Shown here piece by piece: positions 1-7,050 of a stretch of 8,383 nucleotides of DNA. Position numbers and translations under genes: made by a program. The stretch lies in contig PUKG01000095.1 of assembly GCA_003550445.1 (NCBI GenBank), forward strand, positions 1 through 8,383, read 5' to 3'. Position 1 is the stretch's first letter. Every line of letters begins with the position of its first letter. The notes under the pieces were generated by a model. It did not search any database. It was not told the origin of the DNA and was given only the letters and a program-made list of their open reading frames with translations. The stretch comes from Halobacteroidaceae bacterium. Its GTDB lineage: Bacteria; Bacillota; Halanaerobiia; B1SED10-174.

Positions 1-315
1 AAGAACGAATTCTTTGATGGAACTTTCATGGCCATCTCTGACAAAACCGAAAGAGGTTGGGTAATTGTCTGGGTTACTTTTGCTAATGACAGAATTTCTG
101 ATTTCAGGCTTGTAGAAACCCAGTCCGCCAATGACCGTTTCCAGCGCAAGGGCGACGACTATCCATGGGATGAGTACCATGAACTTCTTGAAGTTCTTCC
201 CGAGCAGATCATTGAAGCCCAAAGCCTCGATGTTGATGGTGTAAGTGAAGCAACTGGAACCTTTAACCGTGCTATTCAGGCTGCCGAAAGAGCAATGGAT
301 AAGGCTCGCAGGTAA
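1..315 (+). CDS. FMN-binding domain protein, C-terminal part (5' end outside window)
   Basis: The frame is open from the first base to the TAA at 313-315, so the gene enters from the left. The visible part is 104 residues. An internal ATG at 28 is probably not the start, because in-frame sequence before it (including a DGTF stretch, residues 6-9) already fits the domain. The layout matches the FMN_bind fold: DGTF, a beta strand region (GWVIVWVTF), a DYPWDEYHELLEVLPE helix, then residues 79-85 (DGVSEAT) and a final amphipathic helix. In this family the C-terminal Dxx(S/T)GAT motif carries FMN on its threonine after ApbE action. Here the glycine is a glutamate (E83), while T85 is kept. Clostridial relatives are often exported lipoproteins with two such repeats, but the N-terminus that would show this is missing. 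The likely role is flavin-based electron transfer at the envelope. The domain call is firm; its flavinylation is uncertain. Confidence 0.85.
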   Translation, partial: KNEFFDGTFMAISDKTERGWVIVWVTFANDRISDFRLVETQSANDRFQRKGDDYPWDEYHELLEVLPEQIIEAQSLDVDGVSEATGTFNRAIQAAERAMDKARR

Positions 316-324
316 TAAAAAATC

Positions 325-352
325 CCGGGGGATTAATCCCCCGGTTTTTTTT
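325..352 (+). terminator. Rho-independent terminator after the FMN-binding protein gene
   Basis: A 20-base perfect palindrome (325-344) folds into a 7-bp all-GC stem (325-331 with 338-344) with loop ATTAAT. It is followed by eight T (345-352) and begins 9 bases after the stop codon. An A-run at 317-322 lies on the other side, so it could also work on the minus strand, although no minus-strand gene arrives here. Confidence 0.93.
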
Positions 353-393
353 GTTAAAAAACAGGGAAACTTGAAATAGAGTTGTATTACAAA

Positions 394-403
394 AGAAGGT
401 GAG
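394..403 (+). promoter_or_regulatory. Ribosome binding site that sets the MATE gene start at ATG 408
   Basis: AGAAGGTGAG resembles the AGGAGGTGA consensus. It leaves 5 bases before ATG 408. An in-frame GTG at 399 lies inside this site and so is unlikely to be the start. Confidence 0.75.
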
Positions 404-407
404 AAAA

Positions 408-1742
408 ATGGAGAAGAACAAAGAATTAAACAAAAAAATCCTTCAACTCAGTGTTCCCATTATGCTGGGGAATTTATCCCAGACCCTTATGAGCACGGCA
501 GACACGATAATGGTTGGTAGATTAAGTCGAGAAGCCCTTGCAGCCGCAGGGCTTGGAAATATTTTTACTTTTACCTTCATTATTCCCCTGGGGTTATTAG
601 CCATGGGAACAAGGATCAAGGTTTCCCGTCGTGTGGGGGAAGGGAATCAGCATGAAGTGGGGAATGTAGTTGATAACTCTATGGCACTTGCGGGCCTATT
701 GGGTATTGTATCAACTCTAATTTTAAGTTTAGGAGCACCACTGATTATGAGGTCTATAAACCCCGATCCAGTGGTCGCTGATCTTGCAAGTAATTTTGTC
801 CGGATCAGGTTTTTGGCCGTACCCTTTTTTATCTTTATCATGACCGGACAGGCTTTTTTTGAGGCAACAAGCAGGACCCAGATTACCCTTTATTCTTCAG
901 TCCTGATTAATGGGTTAAATATATTATTTAATGCCCTTTTAATTTTTGGGCTTTTAGGTTTCCCCGCCTTGGGGTTAATGGGTGCTGCCTGGGGAAGTGT
1001 TATTGCGACCATTTGTGGCTTAATTTTTATTTTGTTTTTAATGTTCAATCCCCGAGAAAAATTAACTTATGGAATTTTTTCCGGTCCATTAAACATGGTA
1101 GAAGCCCGATCTATCCTGAGCCTATCCGTTCCTTCAATGCTTGAGGGTTTTGGAAGTATTTTTTCTTATTTTATTTTTGTCTGGATCCATTCTTTAATCG
1201 GAACTATTGAGCTTGCTGCGGCAGCGGTTTTGAATTCTGTTTACAGCCTCCTGTTTTTACCTGCCATGGGTCTTGGAAAGGCTACGGGGATCATGGTTGG
1301 GCAATTTTTGGGTTCAAAAAATATGGCCATGGCCAGGATGACTACAGTTCAGGCAATGAAGTTAGGGGCTTTTTTCTCGGGAAGTATCGCCTTAGTCGGA
1401 ATTATTTTTGCCCGTCCTTTACTTTCCCTTTACACTCCCGATCTGGAAGTCGTGGAAATGGCCCTGATTCCCCTTATAATTATTCTGGTTGGGACCAGTG
1501 TAAATTCCATGGGAATGGTAACAAGGCATACAATTATCGGGGCTGGGATGACCAGATGGACCTTTAAAATGCAGATGATTATTTGTTACTTAATTTACCT
1601 TCCCCTGGTTTATTTTCTGGGAATTTTTCTGGGTTTTGGCATACAGGGGACCTACATAGGAGAAGCTCTTTATTTTATCCTGGTTTTTGCAACCCATTTC
1701 TGGAAATTTAAACAGGGAGACTGGCAATTTCACCAGGTTTAG
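408..1742 (+). CDS. MATE family efflux transporter
   Basis: This is a 444-residue, very hydrophobic inner-membrane protein, the usual length for MATE (NorM/DinF-like) exporters. These move cationic drugs or other organic compounds outward in exchange for Na+ or H+. Two homologous halves of about six membrane segments each can be seen. The first has the signature around residues 15-50 (SVPIMLGN, ADTIMVGRL, ALAAAGLG). The second starts near residue 236 (SVPSMLEG) and includes AAAAVLNSVYSL, FLPAMGLGKATGIMVGQFLG and the following NMAMARMTT loop. The start at 408 was chosen over GTG 399 because the ribosome binding site overlaps the GTG. The gene stands alone between the terminator at 325-352 and the leuS promoter. 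I could not find a convincing promoter in the 55 bases upstream or a terminator behind it. The substrate cannot be told from the sequence. Confidence 0.93.
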   Translation: MEKNKELNKKILQLSVPIMLGNLSQTLMSTADTIMVGRLSREALAAAGLGNIFTFTFIIPLGLLAMGTRIKVSRRVGEGNQHEVGNVVDNSMALAGLLGIVSTLILSLGAPLIMRSINPDPVVADLASNFVRIRFLAVPFFIFIMTGQAFFEATSRTQITLYSSVLINGLNILFNALLIFGLLGFPALGLMGAAWGSVIATICGLIFILFLMFNPREKLTYGIFSGPLNMVEARSILSLSVPSMLEGFGSIFSYFIFVWIHSLIGTIELAAAAVLNSVYSLLFLPAMGLGKATGIMVGQFLGSKNMAMARMTTVQAMKLGAFFSGSIALVGIIFARPLLSLYTPDLEVVEMALIPLIIILVGTSVNSMGMVTRHTIIGAGMTRWTFKMQMIICYLIYLPLVYFLGIFLGFGIQGTYIGEALYFILVFATHFWKFKQGDWQFHQV

Positions 1743-1762
1743 GAAACGGTTTTTTCAGATTG

Positions 1763-1791
1763 TTGACTTTGAAAGGCCTCTTTGCTATAAT
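1763..1791 (+). promoter_or_regulatory. Sigma-A type promoter for the leuS T-box transcript
   Basis: The -35 box TTGACT (1763-1768, 5 of 6 consensus) and the -10 box TATAAT (1786-1791, perfect) are separated by exactly 17 bases. A TG one base before the -10 box (1783-1784) makes it an extended -10 promoter. The predicted transcript start is about 1796-1799, just ahead of T-box stem I. It begins 20 bases after the MATE stop codon. Confidence 0.92.
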
Positions 1792-1796
1792 TATTG

Positions 1797-2039
1797 AAAA
1801 TAAAGCAAAAGGTAATGATGAGAAGTAGTAGGGACAGGCCGACTCAAGAGAGCCGCTGGTTGGTGAAAAGTGGTGTTGTGTCTGTTTTGAACTCGTCTCT
1901 GAACTGCCGGGATGAAATAAATGGTAACCCTGGCCGGAAGCAGCCGTTATCTGCTTGAGTGGGCGCGAAAGCGCCAAAAAGAGTGGTACCGCGGAAAACC
2001 TTTCGTCTCTTTAATAGGGATGAAAGGTTTATTTATTTT
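1797..2039 (+). promoter_or_regulatory. T-box leader (tRNA-Leu sensing riboswitch) of leuS
   Basis: This leader raises leuS expression when uncharged tRNA-Leu builds up. Stem I runs from about 1810 to 1910. Its 5' side has the AGTAGT region (1824-1829), and GGGACAG (1831-1837) pairs with 1882-1888 using G-U pairs. The distal helix is CCGC (1853-1856) with GTGG (1870-1873). The specifier is CTC (1892-1894), a leucine codon read by a GAG anticodon, in the standard GAA-CTC-GTCTCTGAAC setting. A hairpin with the conserved CCGTTAT loop follows (AAGCAG 1938-1943 / CTGCTT 1951-1956). Next is a stem III with a GAAA tetraloop (GGCGC 1962-1966 / GCGCC 1971-1975). The T-box is GAGTGGTACCGCGG (1981-1994); TGGT (1984-1987) would pair with an ACCA tRNA end. 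In the antiterminator, 1978-1983 pairs with 2007-2012 and GCG 1991-1993 with 2004-2006. This is incompatible with the terminator helix. Confidence 0.97.
1996..2039 (+). terminator. T-box regulated intrinsic terminator
   Basis: A 15-bp uninterrupted stem (1996-2010 with 2016-2030, including two G-U pairs) with loop TTAAT precedes a T-rich tail, ATTTATTTT (2031-2039). Its 5' arm contains the bases (2004-2010) needed for the antiterminator, so only one structure can form at a time. Confidence 0.93.
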
Positions 2040-2050
2040 CAGGAACAATT

Positions 2051-2057
2051 GAGGAGG
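2051..2057 (+). promoter_or_regulatory. leuS ribosome binding site
   Basis: GAGGAGG lies 7 bases before ATG 2065. It is downstream of the terminator hairpin, so the control acts on transcription rather than by hiding the site. Confidence 0.9.
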
Positions 2058-2064
2058 GTATCTA

Positions 2065-4482
2065 ATGGCAAAAGAAGAGTATCGCCCTGAAACAATTGAG
2101 AAAAGATGGCAGAAGTACTGGGAAGAAAACGGAACCTTTTCTGCTGAACTGGACCCTGAAAGGGAAAAATATTATATCCTCATTGAATTTCCCTATCCTT
2201 CTGGTGAAGGTTTGCATGTTGGGCATCCCCGCAGTTACACAGCTCTGGATATTGTAGCAAGGATGAAAAGGATGCAGGGATACAATGTCCTTTATCCAAT
2301 AGGGTGGGATGCTTTTGGATTGCCTACTGAAAATTATGCCATGAAAAATAATATTCACCCCAGAAGAGTTACGGAAGAAAATGTAGCAAGATTTAAAGCT
2401 CAGCTACAATCCCTGGGATTTTCCTTTGACTGGGATAGGGAAGTAAATACCTCAGAACCCGATTATTACAAGTGGACCCAATGGATTTTCCTGCAACTTT
2501 TCAAACATGGCCTTGCTTATAAAACCGAAATGCCTATAAACTGGTGCACAGAATGCAAGGTAGGCCTTGCCAACGAAGAAGTGGTAGGTGGGGTTTGCGA
2601 AAGATGCGGAGGAGAGGTTATAAGCAAAGTAAAGGAGCAGTGGATGCTGAAAATAACTAAATATGCTCAGCGCCTGCTGGATGATCTTGATACAGTAGAT
2701 TACCTGGATAAAATTAAAGCTCAGCAGAGAAACTGGATTGGACGCTCTGAAGGAGCGGAGATTAGATTTCCGATTGCTGATTCTGATGAAGAAATAAATG
2801 TATTCACAACCCGACCTGATACTCTCTGGGGAGCAACTTACATGGTTCTTTCACCCGAGCACCCCCTTTTGGAGAAACTGGAAGGGAAAATTGAAAATAT
2901 GAAAACGGTAAAGGAATATCAAAAGGAAGCGGCTTCCAAAACGGAATTTGAGCGGACAGAGGAGGAAAAAGAGAAAACGGGGGTTCCTTTGGAAGGTGTC
3001 TATGCAATAAATCCGGGAACGGGGAAGAAAATCCCGGTCTGGGTAGCGGATTATGTAATGATGACTTATGGAACGGGTGCAATTATGGCGGTGCCGGGCC
3101 ATGATTACCGGGATTGGGATTTTGCCCGTCAGTTTGAGCTCCCAATTGTTGAAGTAATTAAAGGGGGAGATGTTTCCAAGGAGGCCTATGTGGATACAGA
3201 GGAAGGTATCCTTGTTAATTCAGATTTCATTAATGGGCTTGAGGTAAAAGAAGCCATAGCAAAAGTAACTGAATGGCTGGAAGAAAAAGGTCTTGGAAAA
3301 AGAAAAGTCAACTATAAGCTTCGGGATTGGGTTTTTTCCCGTCAAAGATACTGGGGAGAGCCAATCCCTCTGGTTAATTGTCCCCACTGCGGTTGGGTCC
3401 CCCTCCCCGAAGAAGAACTCCCCCTTGTTCTTCCCGAACTGGAGGAGTTTTCACCAACAGGGACAGGAGATTCCCCCCTGGCTAAGATAAGAGAATGGGT
3501 TGAAACCGAGTGTCCCGAATGCGGTGGGAAAGCTGAGAGAGAAACGGATACAATGCCCCAATGGGCAGGTTCATCCTGGTATTTCCTTAGATATACCGAT
3601 CCCAAAAATGAACAGGCTTTTGCTTCTCAAGAAGCCTTGAAGTACTGGACTCCCGTGGATTGGTACAATGGAGGGATGGAGCACACTACTCTTCACCTGC
3701 TCTACTCGCGTTTCTGGCATAAATTCCTCTATGATATAGGAGTAGTCCCTACTTCGGAGCCCTATAAAAAACGAACTTCCCACGGGATGATTCTTGGAGA
3801 AAATAATGAGAAAATGTCTAAATCCCGGGGGAATGTTGTTAACCCCGACAAAGTTGTGGAGGATTTTGGTGCAGATACCTTTAGAGTGTATGAGATGTTT
3901 ATGGGGGCCTTTGATCAGGATATCCCCTGGTCTCAACAGGGGGTAAAAGGATCCCGACGCTTTTTGGATAGGATCTGGCGTCTTCAGGAAATCTTAACTG
4001 GGCATGATGAATTTTCCCCGGAACTGGAAGTAAAAATGCATCAAACAATCAAAAAAGTTACCGAGGATTACGATAAAATGAAATACAATACTGCCATTGC
4101 TGCTTTGATGAGCCTTCTTAACGAATTTTATGACCAGGGCAGGGTAACTCGAGGAGAATTGAGCGCTTTTCTGATCCTGTTAAATCCAGTTGCCCCCCAT
4201 ATTACCGAAGAACTATGGACAGTTTTGGGGTTTGGTGGGAAATTGAATGAGCAAGATTGGGTTCGTTGGGATGAAGCAAAAACGATAGAAGATTCAATTG
4301 AAATAGCTGTGCAGGTTAACGGAAAAGTCAGAGGGACTGTAGAGGTTCCGAAAGAAGCAGATAAGGAAAAAGTAAAGGAAGAATTAATGAAAGTTGAAGC
4401 TATTCGCCGCCATATTGATGGTAAAGAGATTGTAAAAGAAATTTATATCCCCGGACGCATTATGAATATTGTTGTCAGGTAA
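2065..4482 (+). CDS. leuS: Leucyl-tRNA synthetase
   Basis: This cytoplasmic class Ia synthetase attaches leucine to tRNA-Leu using ATP. It has 805 residues, the size of the Bacillus-type bacterial enzyme. The HIGH-type motif is HVGH (51-54), after FPYPSGEG. A zinc knuckle is formed by C161/C164 and C178/C181. The CP1 editing domain, which removes mischarged amino acids, shows TTRPDT (248-253) and GHDYRD, with D347 in the place of the editing aspartate. A second Cys pair set (NCPHC and ECPEC) lies in the leucine-specific/zinc region near 445-495. KMSKS is at 583-587, followed by the anticodon-binding helical region and a C-terminal domain with QVNGKVRGTVEV. All catalytic and editing residues looked for are present, so the gene appears intact. 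The start is set by the GAGGAGG site 7 bases upstream. It is regulated by the T-box leader just upstream, whose CUC specifier agrees with the product. Confidence 0.99.
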   Translation: MAKEEYRPETIEKRWQKYWEENGTFSAELDPEREKYYILIEFPYPSGEGLHVGHPRSYTALDIVARMKRMQGYNVLYPIGWDAFGLPTENYAMKNNIHPRRVTEENVARFKAQLQSLGFSFDWDREVNTSEPDYYKWTQWIFLQLFKHGLAYKTEMPINWCTECKVGLANEEVVGGVCERCGGEVISKVKEQWMLKITKYAQRLLDDLDTVDYLDKIKAQQRNWIGRSEGAEIRFPIADSDEEINVFTTRPDTLWGATYMVLSPEHPLLEKLEGKIENMKTVKEYQKEAASKTEFERTEEEKEKTGVPLEGVYAINPGTGKKIPVWVADYVMMTYGTGAIMAVPGHDYRDWDFARQFELPIVEVIKGGDVSKEAYVDTEEGILVNSDFINGLEVKEAIAKVTEWLEEKGLGKRKVNYKLRDWVFSRQRYWGEPIPLVNCPHCGWVPLPEEELPLVLPELEEFSPTGTGDSPLAKIREWVETECPECGGKAERETDTMPQWAGSSWYFLRYTDPKNEQAFASQEALKYWTPVDWYNGGMEHTTLHLLYSRFWHKFLYDIGVVPTSEPYKKRTSHGMILGENNEKMSKSRGNVVNPDKVVEDFGADTFRVYEMFMGAFDQDIPWSQQGVKGSRRFLDRIWRLQEILTGHDEFSPELEVKMHQTIKKVTEDYDKMKYNTAIAALMSLLNEFYDQGRVTRGELSAFLILLNPVAPHITEELWTVLGFGGKLNEQDWVRWDEAKTIEDSIEIAVQVNGKVRGTVEVPKEADKEKVKEELMKVEAIRRHIDGKEIVKEIYIPGRIMNIVVR

Positions 4483-4484
4483 AA

Positions 4485-4518
4485 AGAAAGCCGGCATCAA
4501 AAAGGGTGCCGGCTTTCT
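4485..4518 (+). terminator. Hairpin after leuS, probable weak terminator or processing element
   Basis: A perfect 12-bp stem (4485-4496 with 4507-4518, core GCCGGC) encloses a 10-base loop. It begins 3 bases after the leuS stop. The T residues fall inside the 3' arm and no T-run follows, so termination on the plus strand may be leaky. Read on the minus strand, the stem would be followed by a T-rich run, but no minus-strand gene reaches it. Confidence 0.6.
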
Positions 4519-4527
4519 CCTGGAGAG

Positions 4528-4534
4528 AAGGTGG
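4528..4534 (+). promoter_or_regulatory. Ribosome binding site supporting a TTG start at 4540
   Basis: AAGGTGG is placed 5 bases before TTG 4540. No in-frame ATG lies nearby, and conserved-looking sequence begins straight after the TTG. Confidence 0.75.
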
Positions 4535-4539
4535 TTTAG

Positions 4540-6102
4540 TTGGAAAAAGTAATAATTTTGGATGGTTATATTGATGAACCTTCTTGCCTGGGAGTTTCTC
4601 CTTATATTTCTCCTCATGTGAGGTATATTTATGGTGCTCTATTATTGGGGGGAATAAAACCAGAGAAAGTTGAATATCTAACAGCTGATCAGGCCAGGGA
4701 AAACCTTCCGGTTGGGGATTGGTTAATTGTCCTTGGGGGGACAACTGTCCCGGGGAGGTACCTGGGAGGCAGGCCCCTTTCTTTAAAGGAAATGCAGGAA
4801 ATAGCAAAGGAAAACCCTTCTCCAGAAAAGTGGCTTTTGGGGCCAGTTGTTGAAGCTGGCTTAAAACCCCAGGGATATAATTTTTATGCCGGGGAAGAAA
4901 TGGTTAAGGCGGTTCTGGCAAAACTAAAAAAAACTGTTGATTTCTCTACAGATCTGCTGAAAAAAGTTGCAGGCCTTGGGGCGGGTCTCATCAGAAATCA
5001 CCCCCGCTTTCCTTTTGTGGTAGTTGAGCTTGAAACCTATCGAGGTTGCCTTCGCCCCTCACATTGTCTTTTTTGCAGTGAGGCCTTTCGGAAATTTCGC
5101 TATGTTCGTCCGGTGGAAGACATTTTGGAAGAGGTAGAAAACCTTGTGTTGTGTGGAGCAAGATATTTTCGCCTGGGGTGCCAGCCAGATCTTTTAAGCT
5201 ATGAGGACGGCAAAAAAAATACCCTGGAAAGACTATACTCTGGAATCAGGGAAAAAGCACCAGAGTTGAAGGTTCTTCACCTTGACAATGTTGAACCTGG
5301 GACCATTTTTAGAAGACCCGATGCAGAGGATCTGTTAAAAGTAATTACCAAATATAATACTCCGGGGGATATTGCCTCTTTTGGCCTGGAATCTGCAGAT
5401 ATTAATGTAATAAAAGCTAATAATATCGGGGTAACTCCAGGACAATGCAAAAAAGCAGTGGAGATTGTTAATCGGATTGGGGGTTTCAGGGAAGAAGGAT
5501 TACCAAAGCTTCTGCCGGGGTTAAACTTCCTCCACGGTTTGCAGGGAGAAAGCGAGAAAACAATGGAGTTGAACCTGGCATACTTAAGAGAATTAGTGGA
5601 GGAGGGCTTTTTGCTCAGGCGGATAAACATTCGGCAGGTAATAACTCACCGGGGGTACGAAAAAAAGAAAATCTCCAAAGGATTATTTGAAAAATACAAG
5701 GAAACCATTAACCAGGAAATTAACCGTCCAATGCTTCAAAAGGTTTTTCCCCGGGGCATGATTTTCCCGGAAGTAATACCCGAGAAAATGGAAGGAGATT
5801 TAACTTTTGGCCGACCCCTGGGAACATATCCCGTCCGGATAGGGATCCCCGGCTCCAGGGATTTATTTAAACCAATTAAGGTAAAAATAATTGACCATGG
5901 ATTTAGGTCAATTACAGGGATCCAGTATCCGTTTAACATTAATCAGGCCACAAGAGAAGAATTATTGGCTCTTCCGGGAATAGGGAAAAAGAGGGCAGCA
6001 AGTCTAATTTTGCAAAGACCCTTCCTGGATATTAATGATATGAAAAACAGTGTTGAAAAAGATCTTGTGGAAATTCTTAAGGATTTAATTGACTGTTTTT
6101 AG
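4540..6102 (+). CDS. Radical SAM protein with C-terminal helix-hairpin-helix (COG1031-like), function unknown
   Basis: This is a 520-residue soluble protein. Residues 1 to about 165 look like the Rossmann-type N-terminal domain found in front of many radical SAM domains (VIILDGY at the start, DWLIVLGGT near 60). The radical SAM core follows LETYRGC. C170, C176 and C179 form CX5CX2C, rather than the usual CX3CX2C, to hold a 4Fe-4S cluster that cleaves S-adenosylmethionine. The motif FRLGCQPDLLSY and a long barrel follow. About residues 425-460 (GRPLGTYPVRIGI to HGFRSITG) resemble a small beta domain like TRAM. A helix-hairpin-helix sits at 464-494, with LPGIGKKRA at 478-486. Together these hint at a nucleic acid substrate, perhaps RNA, but that is inference. 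I recall this architecture as common in archaea with no settled function. The start is TTG, with its ribosome binding site at 4528-4534. No clear promoter lies in the 57-base gap after leuS, so it may depend on leuS read-through. Confidence 0.85.
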   Translation: MEKVIILDGYIDEPSCLGVSPYISPHVRYIYGALLLGGIKPEKVEYLTADQARENLPVGDWLIVLGGTTVPGRYLGGRPLSLKEMQEIAKENPSPEKWLLGPVVEAGLKPQGYNFYAGEEMVKAVLAKLKKTVDFSTDLLKKVAGLGAGLIRNHPRFPFVVVELETYRGCLRPSHCLFCSEAFRKFRYVRPVEDILEEVENLVLCGARYFRLGCQPDLLSYEDGKKNTLERLYSGIREKAPELKVLHLDNVEPGTIFRRPDAEDLLKVITKYNTPGDIASFGLESADINVIKANNIGVTPGQCKKAVEIVNRIGGFREEGLPKLLPGLNFLHGLQGESEKTMELNLAYLRELVEEGFLLRRINIRQVITHRGYEKKKISKGLFEKYKETINQEINRPMLQKVFPRGMIFPEVIPEKMEGDLTFGRPLGTYPVRIGIPGSRDLFKPIKVKIIDHGFRSITGIQYPFNINQATREELLALPGIGKKRAASLILQRPFLDINDMKNSVEKDLVEILKDLIDCF

Positions 6103-6108
6103 GAGGTG
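6101..6108 (+). promoter_or_regulatory. Ribosome binding site overlapping the upstream stop codon
   Basis: AGGAGGTG is a near-perfect site that shares bases with the TAG stop (6100-6102) of the radical SAM gene. It leaves 6 bases before TTG 6115. The in-frame GTG at 6106 is part of this site, so TTG 6115 is the better start. The arrangement suggests translational coupling. Confidence 0.85.
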
Positions 6109-6114
6109 CTTTTT

Positions 6115-7050
6115 TTGACAAAGGATATTGATGCTCTTGAGGGAGAAAAGTGGTTCCCGCTGGAAAATGATTTTGAAGAAGAAATAAAAGAATACTGGGG
6201 TCCCTGGGGAGTTTCTTCAGAAGTATCTCAATTGAGGGCTGTCTTAATGAGAAGACCTGGGGAGGAGGTTGATGATTTTTCCTTTGAGGAAGTTCGTTTC
6301 CGGGCTCCGGTTTCAGCGGAAAAAATGAGAGAAGACCACGACCGTTTAGCTGATTTTTACAGGGAAAATGGGGTTGAGGTTTTCTATGTCAAAAAACAGA
6401 GGCCTGACAGACCGAATGCATTTTTTATGCGTGATTTAATGTTTATGACCCCGCAGGGAGCAATAATCGGAAGGCCTGCAATACCTTCCCGCAGGGGAGA
6501 GGAAAGATATGTAGCCGAGGCTCTTGCCAGGCTGGGAGTCCCGATAATTAAGACAATTAATGGCGGGGGTATCTTTGAAGGGGCAAATGCAATGTGGATC
6601 GACCGAAAAACAGCAATCCTTGCTTCCGGGGCCAGGGGGAATAAGGAAGGGTTGGAGCAGGTTCAGATTGAACTGGAGCGCCAGGGAGTAGAAGATTTCA
6701 TTTATATGCAAATCCCTTACGGCCACGCCCATATTGATGGGATTTTAAATATGGCCAGGGAAGACCTGGCCATTGTTCATGCTCCCCAGGTCCCCTATGA
6801 TGTTTGTGCCGCCTTAAAAAACAAGGGAATAGAAATAATTGAAGCTCCTTCTCGGACTGAAGCCAAGGAAACCATGGGGATAAATTTTGTTGCCATAAAA
6901 CCGGGATTGGTTGTTCAACCCCAGGGAAACCCTCGCTGTAGAGAAGTCCTTGAGAAAAAAGGTGTTAAAGTTTTAACAGTTGAGATTTTTGAGCTTTTAA
7001 AAGGCTGGGGAGGTATTCACTGTGCAACAGCGTTCCTGAAAAGAGATTAG
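6115..7050 (+). CDS. Guanidino-group enzyme of the arginine deiminase/amidinotransferase fold
   Basis: This 311-residue cytoplasmic protein belongs to the pentein fold, which hydrolyses or transfers guanidine groups of arginine-like substrates through a cysteine. Motifs fall in family order. The N-terminal entry is SEVSQLRAVLMRRPGEE. FMRD follows with D107, then FEGAN with E155, HIDG with H206 and D208, and GGIHC with C303 near the C-terminus. H-x-D and E-to-H spacing resemble arginine deiminase, so the enzyme should be active. It is about 100 residues shorter than classical ArcA (roughly 410), with a shorter gap between the His and the Cys. It also has EGAN where deiminases have EGGD. It could be a dimethylargininase-like hydrolase, an arginine dihydrolase-like enzyme or an amidinotransferase. 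No arcB, arcC or arginine antiporter gene is nearby. The start is TTG 6115, set by the site at 6101-6108. It is probably co-transcribed with the radical SAM gene. Confidence 0.87.
   Translation: MTKDIDALEGEKWFPLENDFEEEIKEYWGPWGVSSEVSQLRAVLMRRPGEEVDDFSFEEVRFRAPVSAEKMREDHDRLADFYRENGVEVFYVKKQRPDRPNAFFMRDLMFMTPQGAIIGRPAIPSRRGEERYVAEALARLGVPIIKTINGGGIFEGANAMWIDRKTAILASGARGNKEGLEQVQIELERQGVEDFIYMQIPYGHAHIDGILNMAREDLAIVHAPQVPYDVCAALKNKGIEIIEAPSRTEAKETMGINFVAIKPGLVVQPQGNPRCREVLEKKGVKVLTVEIFELLKGWGGIHCATAFLKRD

Noticed and set aside
353..393. Possible promoter for the MATE gene (TTGTTA at 351-356, TTGAAA at 371-376, TATTAC at 385-390)
   Set aside because: No pair of boxes has both reasonable matches and 16-18 base spacing, so I did not annotate one.
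399..407. GTG 399 as start of the MATE gene
   Set aside because: It lies within the ribosome binding site AGAAGGTGAG; ATG 408 has the proper 5-base spacing.
1736..1757. Small hairpin with T-run (GTTT/AAAC then TTTTTT) at the end of the MATE gene
   Set aside because: The stem is only about 4 AT-rich pairs with a 3-base loop, too weak to call a terminator.
1708..1977. 89-codon open frame on the minus strand across the leuS leader
   Set aside because: It overlaps the T-box RNA and promoter, has low-complexity composition and matches no family I recognise.
4415..4447. Possible promoter inside the end of leuS (TTGATG and a TTTATA-like box)
   Set aside because: The spacing is about 21 bases and the -10 match is poor.
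6106..6114. GTG 6106 as start of the guanidino-enzyme gene
   Set aside because: It is part of the AGGAGGTG site itself and would leave no usable ribosome binding site upstream; TTG 6115 fits.
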